Of a stretch of 64,000 nucleotides of DNA, positions 8,292 through 16,861 are shown piece by piece (the stretch's first letter is position 1; every line of letters starts with the position of its first letter). The notes beneath the pieces are model-generated. The model saw only the letters and a program-made list of their open reading frames with translations, did no database searches and was not told the DNA's origin. Both the position numbers and the translations under genes were made by a program. The stretch spans positions 2,660,001 to 2,724,000 of the forward strand of contig NZ_AP024355.1 of NCBI RefSeq assembly GCF_019704135.1, in the 5' to 3' direction. Origin of the DNA: Desulfuromonas versatilis. Its GTDB lineage: Bacteria; Desulfobacterota; Desulfuromonadia; Desulfuromonadales; NIT-T3.

Positions 8292-8319
8292 GAAAGGCGG
8301 TGCCGAAGCACCGCCTTTC
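8292..8319 (-). terminator. Intrinsic terminator with UUCG tetraloop
   Basis: On the minus strand a perfect 12-bp stem (GAAAGGCGGTGC and its complement) is closed by UUCG and followed by TTATTT. It lies 26 bp after the stop codon of the PEP-CTERM protein gene. Confidence 0.9.
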
Positions 8320-8345
8320 CAACCATCATGTATCAAATTTACGGA

Positions 8346-9041
8346 TCAGGCCTTTTTGCGCCGCTTGAGGTAAGCCAGGCCGACCAGGCCGGAACCGAGC
8401 AGGATCAAGGTGCTGGGCTCGGGAACCGGGGCAGGGATATCGAACCTCTGAACCACGCCACCGGACCTAAGGTTATATTGGCTAACGATAACCTGGGGAT
8501 TGGCCAGATTATCTCCGATGTAGATGTCAGTTGCCATAACCGGATTATTAGTCAAAACAAGGCTTTCCAAGTAAGTAGATCCTAGTTCAAACCCAACAAC
8601 GGAAGAACCGACGGGACCGTCAATCACGAAATCGATTCCATCCCAATGGGGCCCTGAGAAGGAGGAAAAAGTTATAAACGGAAACGGAACTGACCCCTCG
8701 CCGAAAGTGTCAGGCCCCTCAAAAGAAACAGGAGTGACACTATCCAGACCAAACCCTGACAGCAGAATAGTGCCGTACCAAGTTGCGCTAATATCAGTCA
8801 ACGGGTCATTGTACCCAGTCCATCTGATAGACCAGGATTTTCTCATGTCATCGTTTGACCATACATAGTAACCTGGACCATTTCCGCCGGCAATAGTCGG
8901 GTCAAATGGGACTTGATTCCCTTCCCAAATGGCAGTGAAATTCCCTCCATCCGTTGCGCCATAATAGGTTGGGATAGCCATAGCGGCGCTGGCAATACTA
9001 AGAATTGCCAAAAACATTGTAACAGCAAAAAACTTTTTCAT
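8346..9041 (-). CDS. PEP-CTERM sorting domain protein
   Basis: A 231-residue exported protein with signal peptide MKKFFAVTMFLAILSIASAAMA and a canonical PEP-CTERM tail: VPEPSTLILLG, a hydrophobic stretch, then LKRRKKA. Such tails are recognised and removed by exosortase as the protein reaches the surface/EPS (family knowledge). The mature part is Gly/Thr/Ser-rich with no enzymatic motif and looks like a beta-rich secreted protein. GGAGG precedes the ATG. It has its own sigma-54 promoter and terminator, so it is monocistronic. Confidence 0.92.
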   Translation of the reverse strand: MKKFFAVTMFLAILSIASAAMAIPTYYGATDGGNFTAIWEGNQVPFDPTIAGGNGPGYYVWSNDDMRKSWSIRWTGYNDPLTDISATWYGTILLSGFGLDSVTPVSFEGPDTFGEGSVPFPFITFSSFSGPHWDGIDFVIDGPVGSSVVGFELGSTYLESLVLTNNPVMATDIYIGDNLANPQVIVSQYNLRSGGVVQRFDIPAPVPEPSTLILLGSGLVGLAYLKRRKKA

Positions 9042-9102
9042 CGAACCCTCCTCTTCCTAGTTTTATTCATTTCACCTCGAAATGACCGTCGTCATCCCCT
9101 CT

Positions 9103-9119
9103 TGCAAAACCCGGACCAG
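9103..9119 (-). promoter_or_regulatory. Sigma-54 promoter of PEP-CTERM gene 1
   Basis: The minus strand reads CTGGTCCGGGTTTTGCA: GG and GC have the correct spacing and there are two mismatches to YTGGCACGN4TTGCW. It lies about 60 bp upstream of the start codon at 9041. Confidence 0.6.
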
Positions 9120-9204
9120 TGTTTCAGGTATTTGTTTTTCCGCCATTTTCCACCATAGGCGTTGTCCATTGTTAATATATCCGACAAGCCTATCCGTGAA
9201 AGAG

Positions 9205-10129
9205 GCAAAGGGGACGGGCAAAGGGGACGTTCTTGATTAATTAACTTTTTCACCCTATACTCCTACCCATGCCACGTTCATCCCGAATCGACATACCAGG
9301 CCTGCTACAACACGTCATCGTCCGCGGCATCGAAAGACGCCCTATCTTCAAGGACGAAGAAGACAAAGCCTCTTTTCTCTCCAGATTCTCAAAACTGCTG
9401 CTCCAAACGGAAACCGACTGCTTGGCCTGAGCGCTGATGGACAACCATTTCCACCTGTTGCTGCGCCACCAGCGCTCGGGTCACCTCTTCCAAGATCGCT
9501 ACAAATCAATCGTCTGCGATAAGGACAACTATCTCCTCGAATTGATCCGCTACATCCGCCTGAATCCCCTCAGAGCCGGGGTGCTGAATCGCCTCGAAGA
9601 CTTGGACAGCTCAGCCTGGACAGGCCATTCGGTGCTGATGGGCCACCAAGAATTGAATGGACAGCAAACGGATGCGGCACTTTCACTTTTTTGCAAAGGG
9701 CTCACAGAAGCGCGTAAAGAATACCGACAATTCATTTCCGAGGGTTTCGAGGCAGGACCGGATATCGCCTTGGATGGTGGCGGCAAGCGCCGAAGCAGGG
9801 CCTTGGACCCCGTCCTTGGGGAGGAGGATCTTTTTGACGATCGGATATTGGGCGGGGGGGCCGGTGGGCAATACCGACGATGATCTGGAAAAACTCCTGA
9901 CGAAGGTGACCGAGAGTTTCCAGGTCGACAGGATCGCCCTTACACAACCTGATCGATACCGGAATCTTGCCCGGGCCCGGGCGGTACTCTGTCACCTGGC
10001 GATGAGATATTCAGGGGTCAAGGGTACTGAACTGGCGAAGCACCTTTCCATGACGCAGGCAGGTGTTTCTGTTGCCGCTGATCGTGGTGCGCCATAATGC
10101 TCGATAATTTACCACCGTCCCTAATTTGC
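9205..10129 (+). mobile_element. Decayed REP-associated (IS200-like) transposon with partial terminal repeats
   Basis: The left flank carries GCAAAGGGGACG twice (9205-9216 and 9218-9229). The right flank carries CGTCCCTAATTTGC (10116-10129), close to its reverse complement with a 2-3 bp insertion. The two ends bracket the transposase pseudogene and are the likely element boundaries. The element sits between two PEP-CTERM genes. Confidence 0.5.
9269..10097 (+). pseudogene. REP-associated tyrosine transposase (RAYT/Y1 family), broken
   Basis: The ATG at 9269 starts MPRSSRIDIPGLLQHVIVRG, a typical RAYT N-terminus. The frame stops at TGA where the family has Trp (CLA-stop-ALMDNHFHLLL). The HUH motif region DNHFHLLL is intact after the stop. 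Next, the normal segment between LLLR and the GHLFQ(D/N)RYKSI motif is missing (in-frame deletion of about 25 codons). Further downstream the reading moves to another frame, where the C-terminal HTH (GTELAKHLSMTQAGVSVAAD) ends at 10097. A nonsense mutation, a deletion and a frameshift together mean it is dead. Confidence 0.85.
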
Positions 10130-10140
10130 GTATCCCGGCC

Positions 10141-10926
10141 CTAGTCGAACTTTCTTCGCCTAAGAAACAAACCCAGTCCGATCAATCCGGCACTGAAAAA
10201 TAGTAGCGAACCAGGTTCGGGGACGGGAGCAGCAATCGTAGAGGCATCATGTGAAAAGGGCGCGAAGAGGTCCCTGTCGATATCTAGTGCACCATTATTT
10301 CCGGGCTTTTTGCTGTAGAGGTCAAAGTGCAGCAACAAATCATTACCGGCGTCGACCCCGATCAAACCCGTGGTGTCAAATTGAAATGCGGCGTAATAAG
10401 CCGTATTCTTCAAACTCGTCTGACTGCTGTCAAAATTTGCCCCTGGCTCGCTTTGGGTATTGTATGCAACGATTTTGTTGTCAGAATTGAATTGGAACTC
10501 AAACTCGAAAAAATAAGTATTGAAAATATCGTGAGGGCCTAAGTCTTTTCCGTCATGCGGTTGAACAATATCCAGATTTTCTATTGGTGGATTGCCCCAA
10601 TTCATATCTTCTGTGGCGTTAATGGTCTTTCCATCGACAGTAAAATGGGCATTAAAGTCTTGACCGAATGAGACTTTTGGCACCAGCGCACTCGATATGT
10701 AATATGTCTTGTCGAGGTACGCGTCCACCTTGCTCGCATTATTCGTCCCTGGAGTCAAGATGGCGAACAGGGTAAACACACCATTTTCAATTTTCACATC
10801 CTCGTGGGAAGGGTCGTACCAACCCCCGCCGATATCAAGCTGGAGGGTGTTGATGGCAAGCGAATTGCGAGGAAACAGACTCAATGAAATCAGAACAAGG
10901 AATATACACAAAAATCTTGGTCCCAT
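10141..10926 (-). CDS. PEP-CTERM sorting domain protein (second)
   Basis: A 261-residue exported protein: signal peptide MGPRFLCIFLVLISLSLFP, a beta-rich middle, and C-terminal VPEPGSLLFFSAGLIGL plus LRRRKFD, the PEP-CTERM signal. I chose the ATG at 10926 (GAGGGGG 7 bp upstream) over the longer frame from 11070, which would run through the promoter and two palindromes. The middle contains Asp/Asn-rich stretches (VDAGNDLLLHFDL) but no recognised catalytic motif. The gene is separated from the first PEP-CTERM gene by the dead transposon. Confidence 0.9.
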   Translation of the reverse strand: MGPRFLCIFLVLISLSLFPRNSLAINTLQLDIGGGWYDPSHEDVKIENGVFTLFAILTPGTNNASKVDAYLDKTYYISSALVPKVSFGQDFNAHFTVDGKTINATEDMNWGNPPIENLDIVQPHDGKDLGPHDIFNTYFFEFEFQFNSDNKIVAYNTQSEPGANFDSSQTSLKNTAYYAAFQFDTTGLIGVDAGNDLLLHFDLYSKKPGNNGALDIDRDLFAPFSHDASTIAAPVPEPGSLLFFSAGLIGLGLFLRRRKFD

Positions 10927-10988
10927 GGGACGACCCCCTCGCTTGGAAAATCTGATAATCACTTGATATATTCTTGGGCGTACAGAGC

Positions 10989-11005
10989 AGCAAAAAACGG
11001 GCCAC
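10989..11005 (-). promoter_or_regulatory. Sigma-54 promoter of PEP-CTERM gene 2
   Basis: The minus strand reads GTGGCCCGTTTTTTGCT, with the GG and GC elements correctly spaced and one core mismatch to TGGCACG-N4-TTGCW. It ends about 60 bp upstream of the chosen start at 10926. Confidence 0.75.
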
Positions 11006-11025
11006 GGCATAACTAGCTTAAAATG

Positions 11026-11075
11026 CAGATCTTTTTTAAAGCAAAAAAGATCTGTAAAAAGTGCCGACACTTTTT
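11026..11075. promoter_or_regulatory. Two adjacent palindromes upstream of the sigma-54 promoter
   Basis: First, a 12-bp perfect inverted repeat, CAGATCTTTTTT with its complement, around a 5-nt loop (11026-11054); it could form a hairpin. Second, AAAAAGTGCCGACACTTTTT (11056-11075), perfectly paired arms around CCGA. The second shares the GTG..CCGA..CAC pattern with the enhancer candidates at 5353 and may be an activator site about 70 bp above the promoter. Confidence 0.55.
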
Positions 11076-11122
11076 AGGCATTCCCACATTCCGTGAAATC
11101 CGTAAAGCGTTTTTATTTCAGA

Positions 11123-11171
11123 TCACTTATTACTAATTACTTATCACGCTTTACGCCTCACGCCTTACGAA
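11123..11171 (-). repeat. Heptamer array, 7 units (YYAC orientation)
   Basis: Units TCACTTA, TTACTAA, TTACTTA, TCACGCT, TTACGCC, TCACGCC and TTACGAA run without gaps. The last unit supplies the TAA stop codon (11165-11167) of the GAF/HD-GYP gene. Confidence 0.92.
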
Positions 11172-13435
11172 TCCCCGCCAATCACCGCCCCTCGCAGCGC
11201 CTCAACCACCCTCGGATCATACAAACTCCCCGCCCCCTCCTGAATCTCGCGCAGGGCCTCGGGAACCGTCTTCGCCTTGCGGTAGGGCCGGTCCTCAGTC
11301 ATGGCGCAGAAGGCGTCGACAACCGCCAGGACCCTCGCCAGAAAGGGTATCCTTTCCCCCACAAGTCCATCAGGGTACCCCTGGCCGTCGTATCTTTCGT
11401 GATGATGCAGGATGACCTGGCGAACCTCCTCCGAGAATTCCAGGCCTTCGAGAAGCTCCAGGGTCGTATAGGGGTGGCTTTTCAGGGTGCTGGCCTCGGC
11501 GGCGGTAAGTTTCTTTTTCTTTTCGAGAAGGTTTTTGTCGAGCAGCATCAGCCCAAGGTCATAGACCATGGCGACGTAAAGCGCCAGTTCCTTGTCCTTT
11601 TCGTTGGCACCTAGCTGGTCGAGAACCTTCCCCATCAAATCGGCGTGACGGGTGTCCTTTTTCGGGTAGCGGCTTTCTGCGTTGAGCAGCGCGTCAAGCG
11701 ATCCGACCGTCCGCCGCAGGTCACCGCCCTGCCCGGCCTCAGCCTGGATTTTTTCGATAAACCTGGAAATCCGCTCACCGATGATGGTGGCGATTTTCAG
11801 GTCGCGCTCGGTGAAGGGCTGGTCGGTTTTCTTGTTGTTGAGGTTGAGCACCCCGATAACCTGGCCGCCGCATTTCAGGGGCAGGGAGATCAAGGACTTG
11901 GAGTTGTACTGTCGGTCGAAGTTTTTCTGCCCGAAACGGGGGTCGGCTTCGATGTCCTCGATCAGCAGGGGCTTGCCCTCGTAGGCGACCCAGCCGGCAA
12001 TGCGATCACCGAGTTTGATGCGCGTGTTGCGGATGATTTCATCCTCGAGCCCGCGGGCGGAGTTGATCACCAGGTCGCCGGTCACGTGATCACTGAGCAT
12101 CAGCGAGCAGGTATTCACCCCGAGCAGTTCGGAGGTGAACTCGATGACGCGGTCCATGGTCATAGCCAGGGCGGCTTCGATTTTCTGCCTCTCCCCCTTG
12201 GGTATCAGCACCGTGACCCGGAACCCCTCCTTGCGGTTTTCGGCAAACACCCGCCAGCCATTGACCTCGGCAGCCTTGCGGGCCAGGTAGAGCTTGAGAC
12301 TGGGCTCGGCCTTGTCCTGGCTGAACAGGTTTTTCGAGGAAAAGAAATCGTCGACAACCCGTTCAGGCAGCGCTTCGCCGGTTTGCAGGACAACATCGAG
12401 CAGGTCGTTCTGAACGATGTGCAGGGAAATTTCGCCCTGCCGCTTCAGATGATAGCTGATTCCCTCGAAAAGATTCAGAAACATCTGGCTGACCAGGATA
12501 CGATCGCCGGCGACCTCCGGGAGTTCTTCGGGAGGGGCCAGGTTGAGGGCAATCTTCTTTCTTTCGAGCAGTTGCTTCAGAAGATGCGAACGGAGGATTT
12601 CGCGCAGCAGCTCGGCCAGGGAGAAGAGGGTCTTGCGCAGCACCCGGTTTTCTTCGCCCAGACGAAGAAAATCCAGCTGCCTGTCGACGATGGAGATGAG
12701 TTTGTCGGTTTCGCTCTCGATGATGTCGTGAAACTCGCGCAATACGTCCGAGCCGGCCAGATCGGATTTTTTCAGGTAGTACACCGCTCCCTTGACCGAA
12801 TTCAACGGGGTGCGCAGTTCGTGGGAAACCCGGGTCAGAAAGTCGGTCTTGGAGAGGTCCATGGAGATGAGCTTTCGGTTGAGCTCTTCCATTTCCGCGC
12901 TTTTTTCCCGGAACCGCCTGACGAGAAAAGAGTTTTTCAGGGCCAGGGCCGCCTGCCCGGCAATGACCTTGAGCAGGGAGAACTCATCTTCGCTGAAGGG
13001 TTGCCCGTTTTTTTTATCGTTGATGTTGAGGACGCCGAGGAGCTCCTCTTTGCCGATAATCGGACAGGAGATAAACGAGCGGGTTTTGTAACGGTCCCGT
13101 TGGCTGTTCTGAAAGCGAGGGTCGCTGTCGATATCTTTTACAAGGACGGCTTCTCCCCGGGCGGCCACGGTGCCGGCTATCCCCTCGCCGATCTTGATCC
13201 GATAAGACTTGGCAAGCTTGTGCTCGAGACCGCGGGCGCTGAGAATATAGAGCTCTTTTTGCCCCCCCACCAGCATCAGGGAGCCTTTTTCGGCGCGGGT
13301 GTGGTTGATGGCCAGATCGAGAATCAGGTAGGAGATGGTGCTGACGTCATCGGTAGCGAGAATCGCGTTGCCGATTTCCTCGATGATCGCCAGTTTTTTC
13401 TGGCAAAGATCGTTGGCGGTTTGTGAGTTGGTCAT
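11165..13435 (-). CDS. GAF - pseudo-histidine kinase - GAF - degenerate HD-GYP protein
   Basis: A 756-residue cytoplasmic signalling protein. GAF1 spans about residues 15-170. A DHp helix has SHELRTPLNSVKG (His205). The ATPase-like region (about 290-400) has lost its N-box Asn (LNLFEGISYHL) and its DxGxG motif. GAF2 spans about 415-580, and an HD-GYP-like domain about 600-745. In that last domain the HD pair is Tyr625-Asp626 (AMVYDLGLML), while HHHERYDGQGYP (677-688) and the AMTEDRPYR tail are kept. Neither ATP hydrolysis nor c-di-GMP hydrolysis looks secure, so it may be a ligand-sensing scaffold. It lies upstream of the PEP-CTERM genes; its stop codon comes from a heptamer array. Confidence 0.82.
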   Translation of the reverse strand: MTNSQTANDLCQKKLAIIEEIGNAILATDDVSTISYLILDLAINHTRAEKGSLMLVGGQKELYILSARGLEHKLAKSYRIKIGEGIAGTVAARGEAVLVKDIDSDPRFQNSQRDRYKTRSFISCPIIGKEELLGVLNINDKKNGQPFSEDEFSLLKVIAGQAALALKNSFLVRRFREKSAEMEELNRKLISMDLSKTDFLTRVSHELRTPLNSVKGAVYYLKKSDLAGSDVLREFHDIIESETDKLISIVDRQLDFLRLGEENRVLRKTLFSLAELLREILRSHLLKQLLERKKIALNLAPPEELPEVAGDRILVSQMFLNLFEGISYHLKRQGEISLHIVQNDLLDVVLQTGEALPERVVDDFFSSKNLFSQDKAEPSLKLYLARKAAEVNGWRVFAENRKEGFRVTVLIPKGERQKIEAALAMTMDRVIEFTSELLGVNTCSLMLSDHVTGDLVINSARGLEDEIIRNTRIKLGDRIAGWVAYEGKPLLIEDIEADPRFGQKNFDRQYNSKSLISLPLKCGGQVIGVLNLNNKKTDQPFTERDLKIATIIGERISRFIEKIQAEAGQGGDLRRTVGSLDALLNAESRYPKKDTRHADLMGKVLDQLGANEKDKELALYVAMVYDLGLMLLDKNLLEKKKKLTAAEASTLKSHPYTTLELLEGLEFSEEVRQVILHHHERYDGQGYPDGLVGERIPFLARVLAVVDAFCAMTEDRPYRKAKTVPEALREIQEGAGSLYDPRVVEALRGAVIGGDS

Positions 13436-13706
13436 AGCCCTGCAACAATTCAGGCAAGGGGAACGTGGGTCCCGGCTTGAAACGAAAAATGCTTAATACG
13501 ACTCAGCAAAATTCGCGCCGCGCCTCCAAGGTATTAGTTTCTCGTCAGTTTATCAGGAGTCATCGGCTTTTGTTAAAATCTTCGACAAAACCGGAGCCAA
13601 GCATTTTTTTTTGGTTGCACCCAAAAGTTGGAATAATCTTAACCCTATGTTAGCATTCGCTCCTGAATTGAACCTAAACCTCGACACAGGAGGCAAGACA
13701 CCCCTC

Positions 13707-14384
13707 ATGGCTTTGGCCCGCATTTTTCCTTTTGCCGTGTTCATGGGCTTCATCGGTGTCGAGGAGCTGCTGCGCATGGCCATCGACCAGGGGCTGATCA
13801 GCCAGGGCGGCTCCTTCCTGCCGTATCTTTACCCGGTCAAAGCGCTGGTAACCGCCGGGGTGGTGGTTTTTTTCCGGAAGAGATACGACGAACTCCGCCC
13901 TGCTGACCTGGGGAGGGTTGATCACACCCTGGCAAGCATCGTTGTCGGGCTGATTGTTTTTGCGCTCTGGGTCAACATGGACTGGCCCTTCGCCACCTTT
14001 GGCGACCCCAAGGGGCTCGACCCCTCAGTTTTCGAAGATACCCGCCTGCGTTCCTGGATGATTGCCTTTCGCCTGTTCGGAGCGGTGCTTGTGGTCCCGG
14101 TCATGGAAGAGTTGTTCTGGCGCTCTTTCCTGCTCAGATATGTCATCGGCAACGATTTCACCAAGGTGCCCATCGGGGCCTTTTCCTGGACCTCGTTCCT
14201 GGTCACCGTGGTTCTGTTCGGCCTGGAACACAACTACTACCTTGCGGGCATGATGGCCGGCGCGGCCTTCAACCTGCTGCTCTACTACACCAGGAGCATC
14301 GCTCAGTGCGTTCTCTGCCATGCCGTGGCCAACCTGGCCCTTGGGGTTTACGTGCTGCAGACAGGGCAATGGCGGTTCTGGTAG
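13707..14384 (+). CDS. CAAX prenyl protease-related membrane protein (exosortase-associated type)
   Basis: A 225-residue polytopic protein of the CPBP/ABI metalloprotease superfamily. It has the paired glutamates in PVMEELFWRSFLLR (Glu134-Glu135), a His in FGLEHNYYLAG and a third motif with His in CVLCHAVANL. It resembles the TIGR03008 group, which occurs in PEP-CTERM genomes and is sometimes fused to exosortase (family knowledge). Here it stands alone. The ATG at 13707 with GGAGG 13 bp upstream is preferred to upstream starts that lack hydrophobic character. It is divergent from the GAF/HD-GYP gene. Confidence 0.8.
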   Translation: MALARIFPFAVFMGFIGVEELLRMAIDQGLISQGGSFLPYLYPVKALVTAGVVVFFRKRYDELRPADLGRVDHTLASIVVGLIVFALWVNMDWPFATFGDPKGLDPSVFEDTRLRSWMIAFRLFGAVLVVPVMEELFWRSFLLRYVIGNDFTKVPIGAFSWTSFLVTVVLFGLEHNYYLAGMMAGAAFNLLLYYTRSIAQCVLCHAVANLALGVYVLQTGQWRFW

Positions 14385-14443
14385 AACCTGCCGCGGCAGG
14401 CGCCGGGCCTGCCGTTGAATTCTGCGCATTACCTCCCCAAACA

Positions 14444-14480
14444 GACCGGGCCTGTCCGCTTGTGGCGAACAGGCCCGGTC
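14444..14480. terminator. Hairpin between convergent genes
   Basis: A 12-bp perfect stem, GACCGGGCCTGT with its complement at 14469-14480, loop 13 nt. It lies between the end of the CAAX-protease gene and the end of nrfA. Only weak T-runs flank it, so its strength as a terminator is uncertain. Confidence 0.6.
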
Positions 14481-14513
14481 CCGGTTGTACGGATCAATTG
14501 CGGAGGATCAACC

Positions 14514-16019
14514 TCAGTTGGGGTAGGAGGTCTTCAGCTCCATCCCTTCTCGCGATTTCGGGTCGTAAATCCCCTTCTCCGCACCCTGCTTGAACCACTC
14601 CTGCTTCAGCCCGTTGAGGAACTGCTGCTTTTCCTCGACCAGTTTGTCGTAGGGCAGGCCGATGATCTGCTGGGCCTTCTCCTTGGTGGAGAAGTCGGGA
14701 GCCTGGAAGTCGCCGGCGTTGTACTTGGCGAGGATCGCGCGCAGCTTGATGCGGGCTTCCTGGCCTTTGTTGATGGCGCTGCCGAGCACCCGCAGGGTTT
14801 CTTCAGGGGCGTGGAAGAAGGCGCCGTGGCCGGCGATGGAGTAGTCCCAGCGCCACTGGCCGTGACGGATGTCCTGCAGGGCGGGCTTCATTTCCTCTTC
14901 GGTGGCGCCCAGGTCCCAGGCCTGCTTGGCTTCGAGATGGGCCTTGGCGAGGATGTCCATGGCGGTGCGGGACAGCTCGTCCTTGCGGGCCAGTTTCTCT
15001 GCGATGGTGGCGCGGAATTCCTGCTCGGTGCCGCTGTGGCAGTTCAGGCAGGTGTTGGCGATGTTGTCCAGCGGGCTGCCGATCTGGTGGTTGGTGTACT
15101 TGACCCCGCCTTCACGCACATAGGGCATGTGGCAGTCGGCGCAGGAGAGCCCCTGCTTGCCGTGGGCGCCGGTGATGAAGGTTTCGTAGTCGGGATGCTG
15201 CGCCTTGAGCATGGGGGTTTTGCTCAGCGCATGGGTCCAGTCGACGAAGTTGCGCTGGTCGTAGTAGGTCTCGATGTCCTCGGCCACCATGCCGTTGTCC
15301 CAGGGGAAGGTGACCACCTTGGCGACCTGCTTCTGACCCTGGTCGTCGGTCCATTCGGTGTCCTTGAAGTAGTATTCGGCATGGCACTGGGCGCAGACCA
15401 GCGAGCGCATGTCCTGATGGGTGGCCTCGGCGAAGGGCTTGCTCCCCTCGGCATCGAGGGCCCGCTTCAGGTAGTCGCGGGTCAGGGTCAGCTTCATGGT
15501 GTCGTTGCTATGGCAGTCGGCGCAGCCGATGGGGTTGACGATCTCGCCGCCGTGACGGGCCCACTTGCCGGTGTAGAAGTCCAGCTCGCCCTTCTTGTCG
15601 ATCAGCCGCGGCACGTCGGAGGACTTGCAGGTCCAGCAGGGGGTCGGCATCGGGCCGGTCTGGGGATTGAGGGGAGCGCCGGTGCGCAGGGTGTTCATGT
15701 TGTCCTCGAGCATGTAGAAGTGGCCGCGAGGTGCGTTGTAGTCCTTGGAGAAGCCGTAGCCGGCCCAGAGGATCACCAGCTCCGGGCTGCCCTGGAGCAC
15801 GTCCTTGATTTCGTCGCTCTTCTTGGTGCCCATGTAGGTCTCGTACTGGCGGGGGAAGTACTTGCCCCACTCGGAGCTTCTCGGCTCCAGTTTCGGAATC
15901 TTCGGCACTTCGTTGATGGCCTGCTGCGCGGCCTTGTTTTCCTTGATGGAAACGCCCAGCAGCAGCATGGGAACCATGACGGTGACACAGACGATGGTCA
16001 GCAAGGTTGATTTTCTCAT
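14514..16019 (-). CDS. nrfA: Ammonia-forming cytochrome c nitrite reductase, catalytic subunit
   Basis: A 501-residue periplasmic pentaheme enzyme that reduces nitrite to ammonium with six electrons. The active-site heme motif is CWTCK (residues 128-132, with the family-specific Lys ligand). Four CxxCH motifs follow: CADCH, CAQCH, CADCH and CLNCH. A signal/anchor stretch (TLLTIVCVTVMVPMLLLGV) is at the N-terminus. The HADCHMPY-type context (CADCHMPYVREGGVKYTNHQIG) fits NrfA. It is the second gene of the nrfHA operon, 18 bp after nrfH, behind a sigma-54 promoter. Confidence 0.97.
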   Translation of the reverse strand: MRKSTLLTIVCVTVMVPMLLLGVSIKENKAAQQAINEVPKIPKLEPRSSEWGKYFPRQYETYMGTKKSDEIKDVLQGSPELVILWAGYGFSKDYNAPRGHFYMLEDNMNTLRTGAPLNPQTGPMPTPCWTCKSSDVPRLIDKKGELDFYTGKWARHGGEIVNPIGCADCHSNDTMKLTLTRDYLKRALDAEGSKPFAEATHQDMRSLVCAQCHAEYYFKDTEWTDDQGQKQVAKVVTFPWDNGMVAEDIETYYDQRNFVDWTHALSKTPMLKAQHPDYETFITGAHGKQGLSCADCHMPYVREGGVKYTNHQIGSPLDNIANTCLNCHSGTEQEFRATIAEKLARKDELSRTAMDILAKAHLEAKQAWDLGATEEEMKPALQDIRHGQWRWDYSIAGHGAFFHAPEETLRVLGSAINKGQEARIKLRAILAKYNAGDFQAPDFSTKEKAQQIIGLPYDKLVEEKQQFLNGLKQEWFKQGAEKGIYDPKSREGMELKTSYPN

Positions 16020-16037
16020 GTCTCTCTCCTGTAGTTT

Positions 16038-16565
16038 TTAAAGTTCTTTGACGCCAAGGTTGTTATGAGCGGTGGTCAGGTTTCTGGTAGTTCCGTGGGG
16101 GACCTCGCGGTGGCAGTCCCAGCAGCGGCGCCCCATCTGCACGTCAGCATCCCCGTGTTGGTAGAGCTCGCTGTTGGCCAGCATCTGGGAAACGGCCTCC
16201 TGGTGGCAGGAGATGCAGTTGTCCTGGATCCGGCGCGCCGCGTCGTCGGTGACCCGGAGATTGCTGCCGTAGCTGCCCAGGGTCATGGCCAGCGAATGGT
16301 TGAAGCCGTCTCTGGATTTGGCGATCATCTTGTTGAGGAAAGAATCGCGCGGCAGATGGCAGTCGACACAGGTGGCCTCTTCCCGATGGGAACTGTGCTG
16401 CCAGGTGGCATAATGGGTGTTCATCGTGTGACAGTTGATGCAGACCTTCGGATCGCTCGACAGGTACGACAGCATCCTGGATTCATTCACCAGGAAGGCC
16501 GCCGTTCCGATGACGGTCGCCACAGCACAGATGGACACATAGGTCATGAGTTTTTTGGTTTCCAT
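16038..16565 (-). CDS. nrfH: Cytochrome c nitrite reductase, membrane tetraheme subunit
   Basis: A 175-residue NapC/NirT-family quinol dehydrogenase that passes electrons from menaquinol to NrfA. It has one N-terminal membrane helix (TYVSICAVATVIGTAAFLV) and four CxxCH motifs: CINCH (42-46), CVDCH, CISCH and CWDCH. It lies directly upstream of nrfA as in other epsilon/delta-type NrfHA systems. The leader of about 90 nt comes from the sigma-54 promoter at 16667. Confidence 0.96.
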   Translation of the reverse strand: METKKLMTYVSICAVATVIGTAAFLVNESRMLSYLSSDPKVCINCHTMNTHYATWQHSSHREEATCVDCHLPRDSFLNKMIAKSRDGFNHSLAMTLGSYGSNLRVTDDAARRIQDNCISCHQEAVSQMLANSELYQHGDADVQMGRRCWDCHREVPHGTTRNLTTAHNNLGVKEL

Positions 16566-16666
16566 AAGCAGCCCTTTGCAAAAATTGATGGTATGCCGAT
16601 GCCCCCGGTCACTCTCTTGATTGATCAGCTTTACGCTTGCCCCCTTTCGGCTTGCAGCTTTATCTG

Positions 16667-16683
16667 AGCAACCCCCGTGCCAG
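16667..16683 (-). promoter_or_regulatory. Sigma-54 promoter of nrfHA (consensus-perfect)
   Basis: The minus strand reads CTGGCACGGGGGTTGCT, a complete match to YTGGCACGN4TTGCW. It points toward nrfH, whose start lies about 100 bp downstream. Confidence 0.92.
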
Positions 16684-16734
16684 ATTTTTTATCAAGTTTT
16701 TTCAATAACTTACAGAATTGGAATGTTTTCCGGC

Positions 16735-16783
16735 GCTACCGGATGGTAGCCCTGGAGGCTGACTTGTGTTACCATCCGGTAGC
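16735..16783. promoter_or_regulatory. 14-bp inverted repeat, likely activator site for nrfHA
   Basis: GCTACCGGATGGTA (16735-16748) and its exact complement (16770-16783) are separated by 21 bp. The centre is about 80 bp upstream of the nrfHA sigma-54 promoter and 100 bp before the sensor kinase start, a typical enhancer position. The NtrC-like regulator at 18433-19776 is the likely ligand. Confidence 0.65.
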
Positions 16784-16861
16784 ATCGGTTAAACCTCTGC
16801 CCGCCCGTTGCGGGGAGAGGAAACCCACCACCTTCTCTTGCGCCAAGAGGCCATTCGTCCC

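Noticed and set aside
13436-13475. A sigma-54 promoter upstream of the GAF/HD-GYP gene
   Set aside because: A TTGC element exists but no GG at the correct distance.
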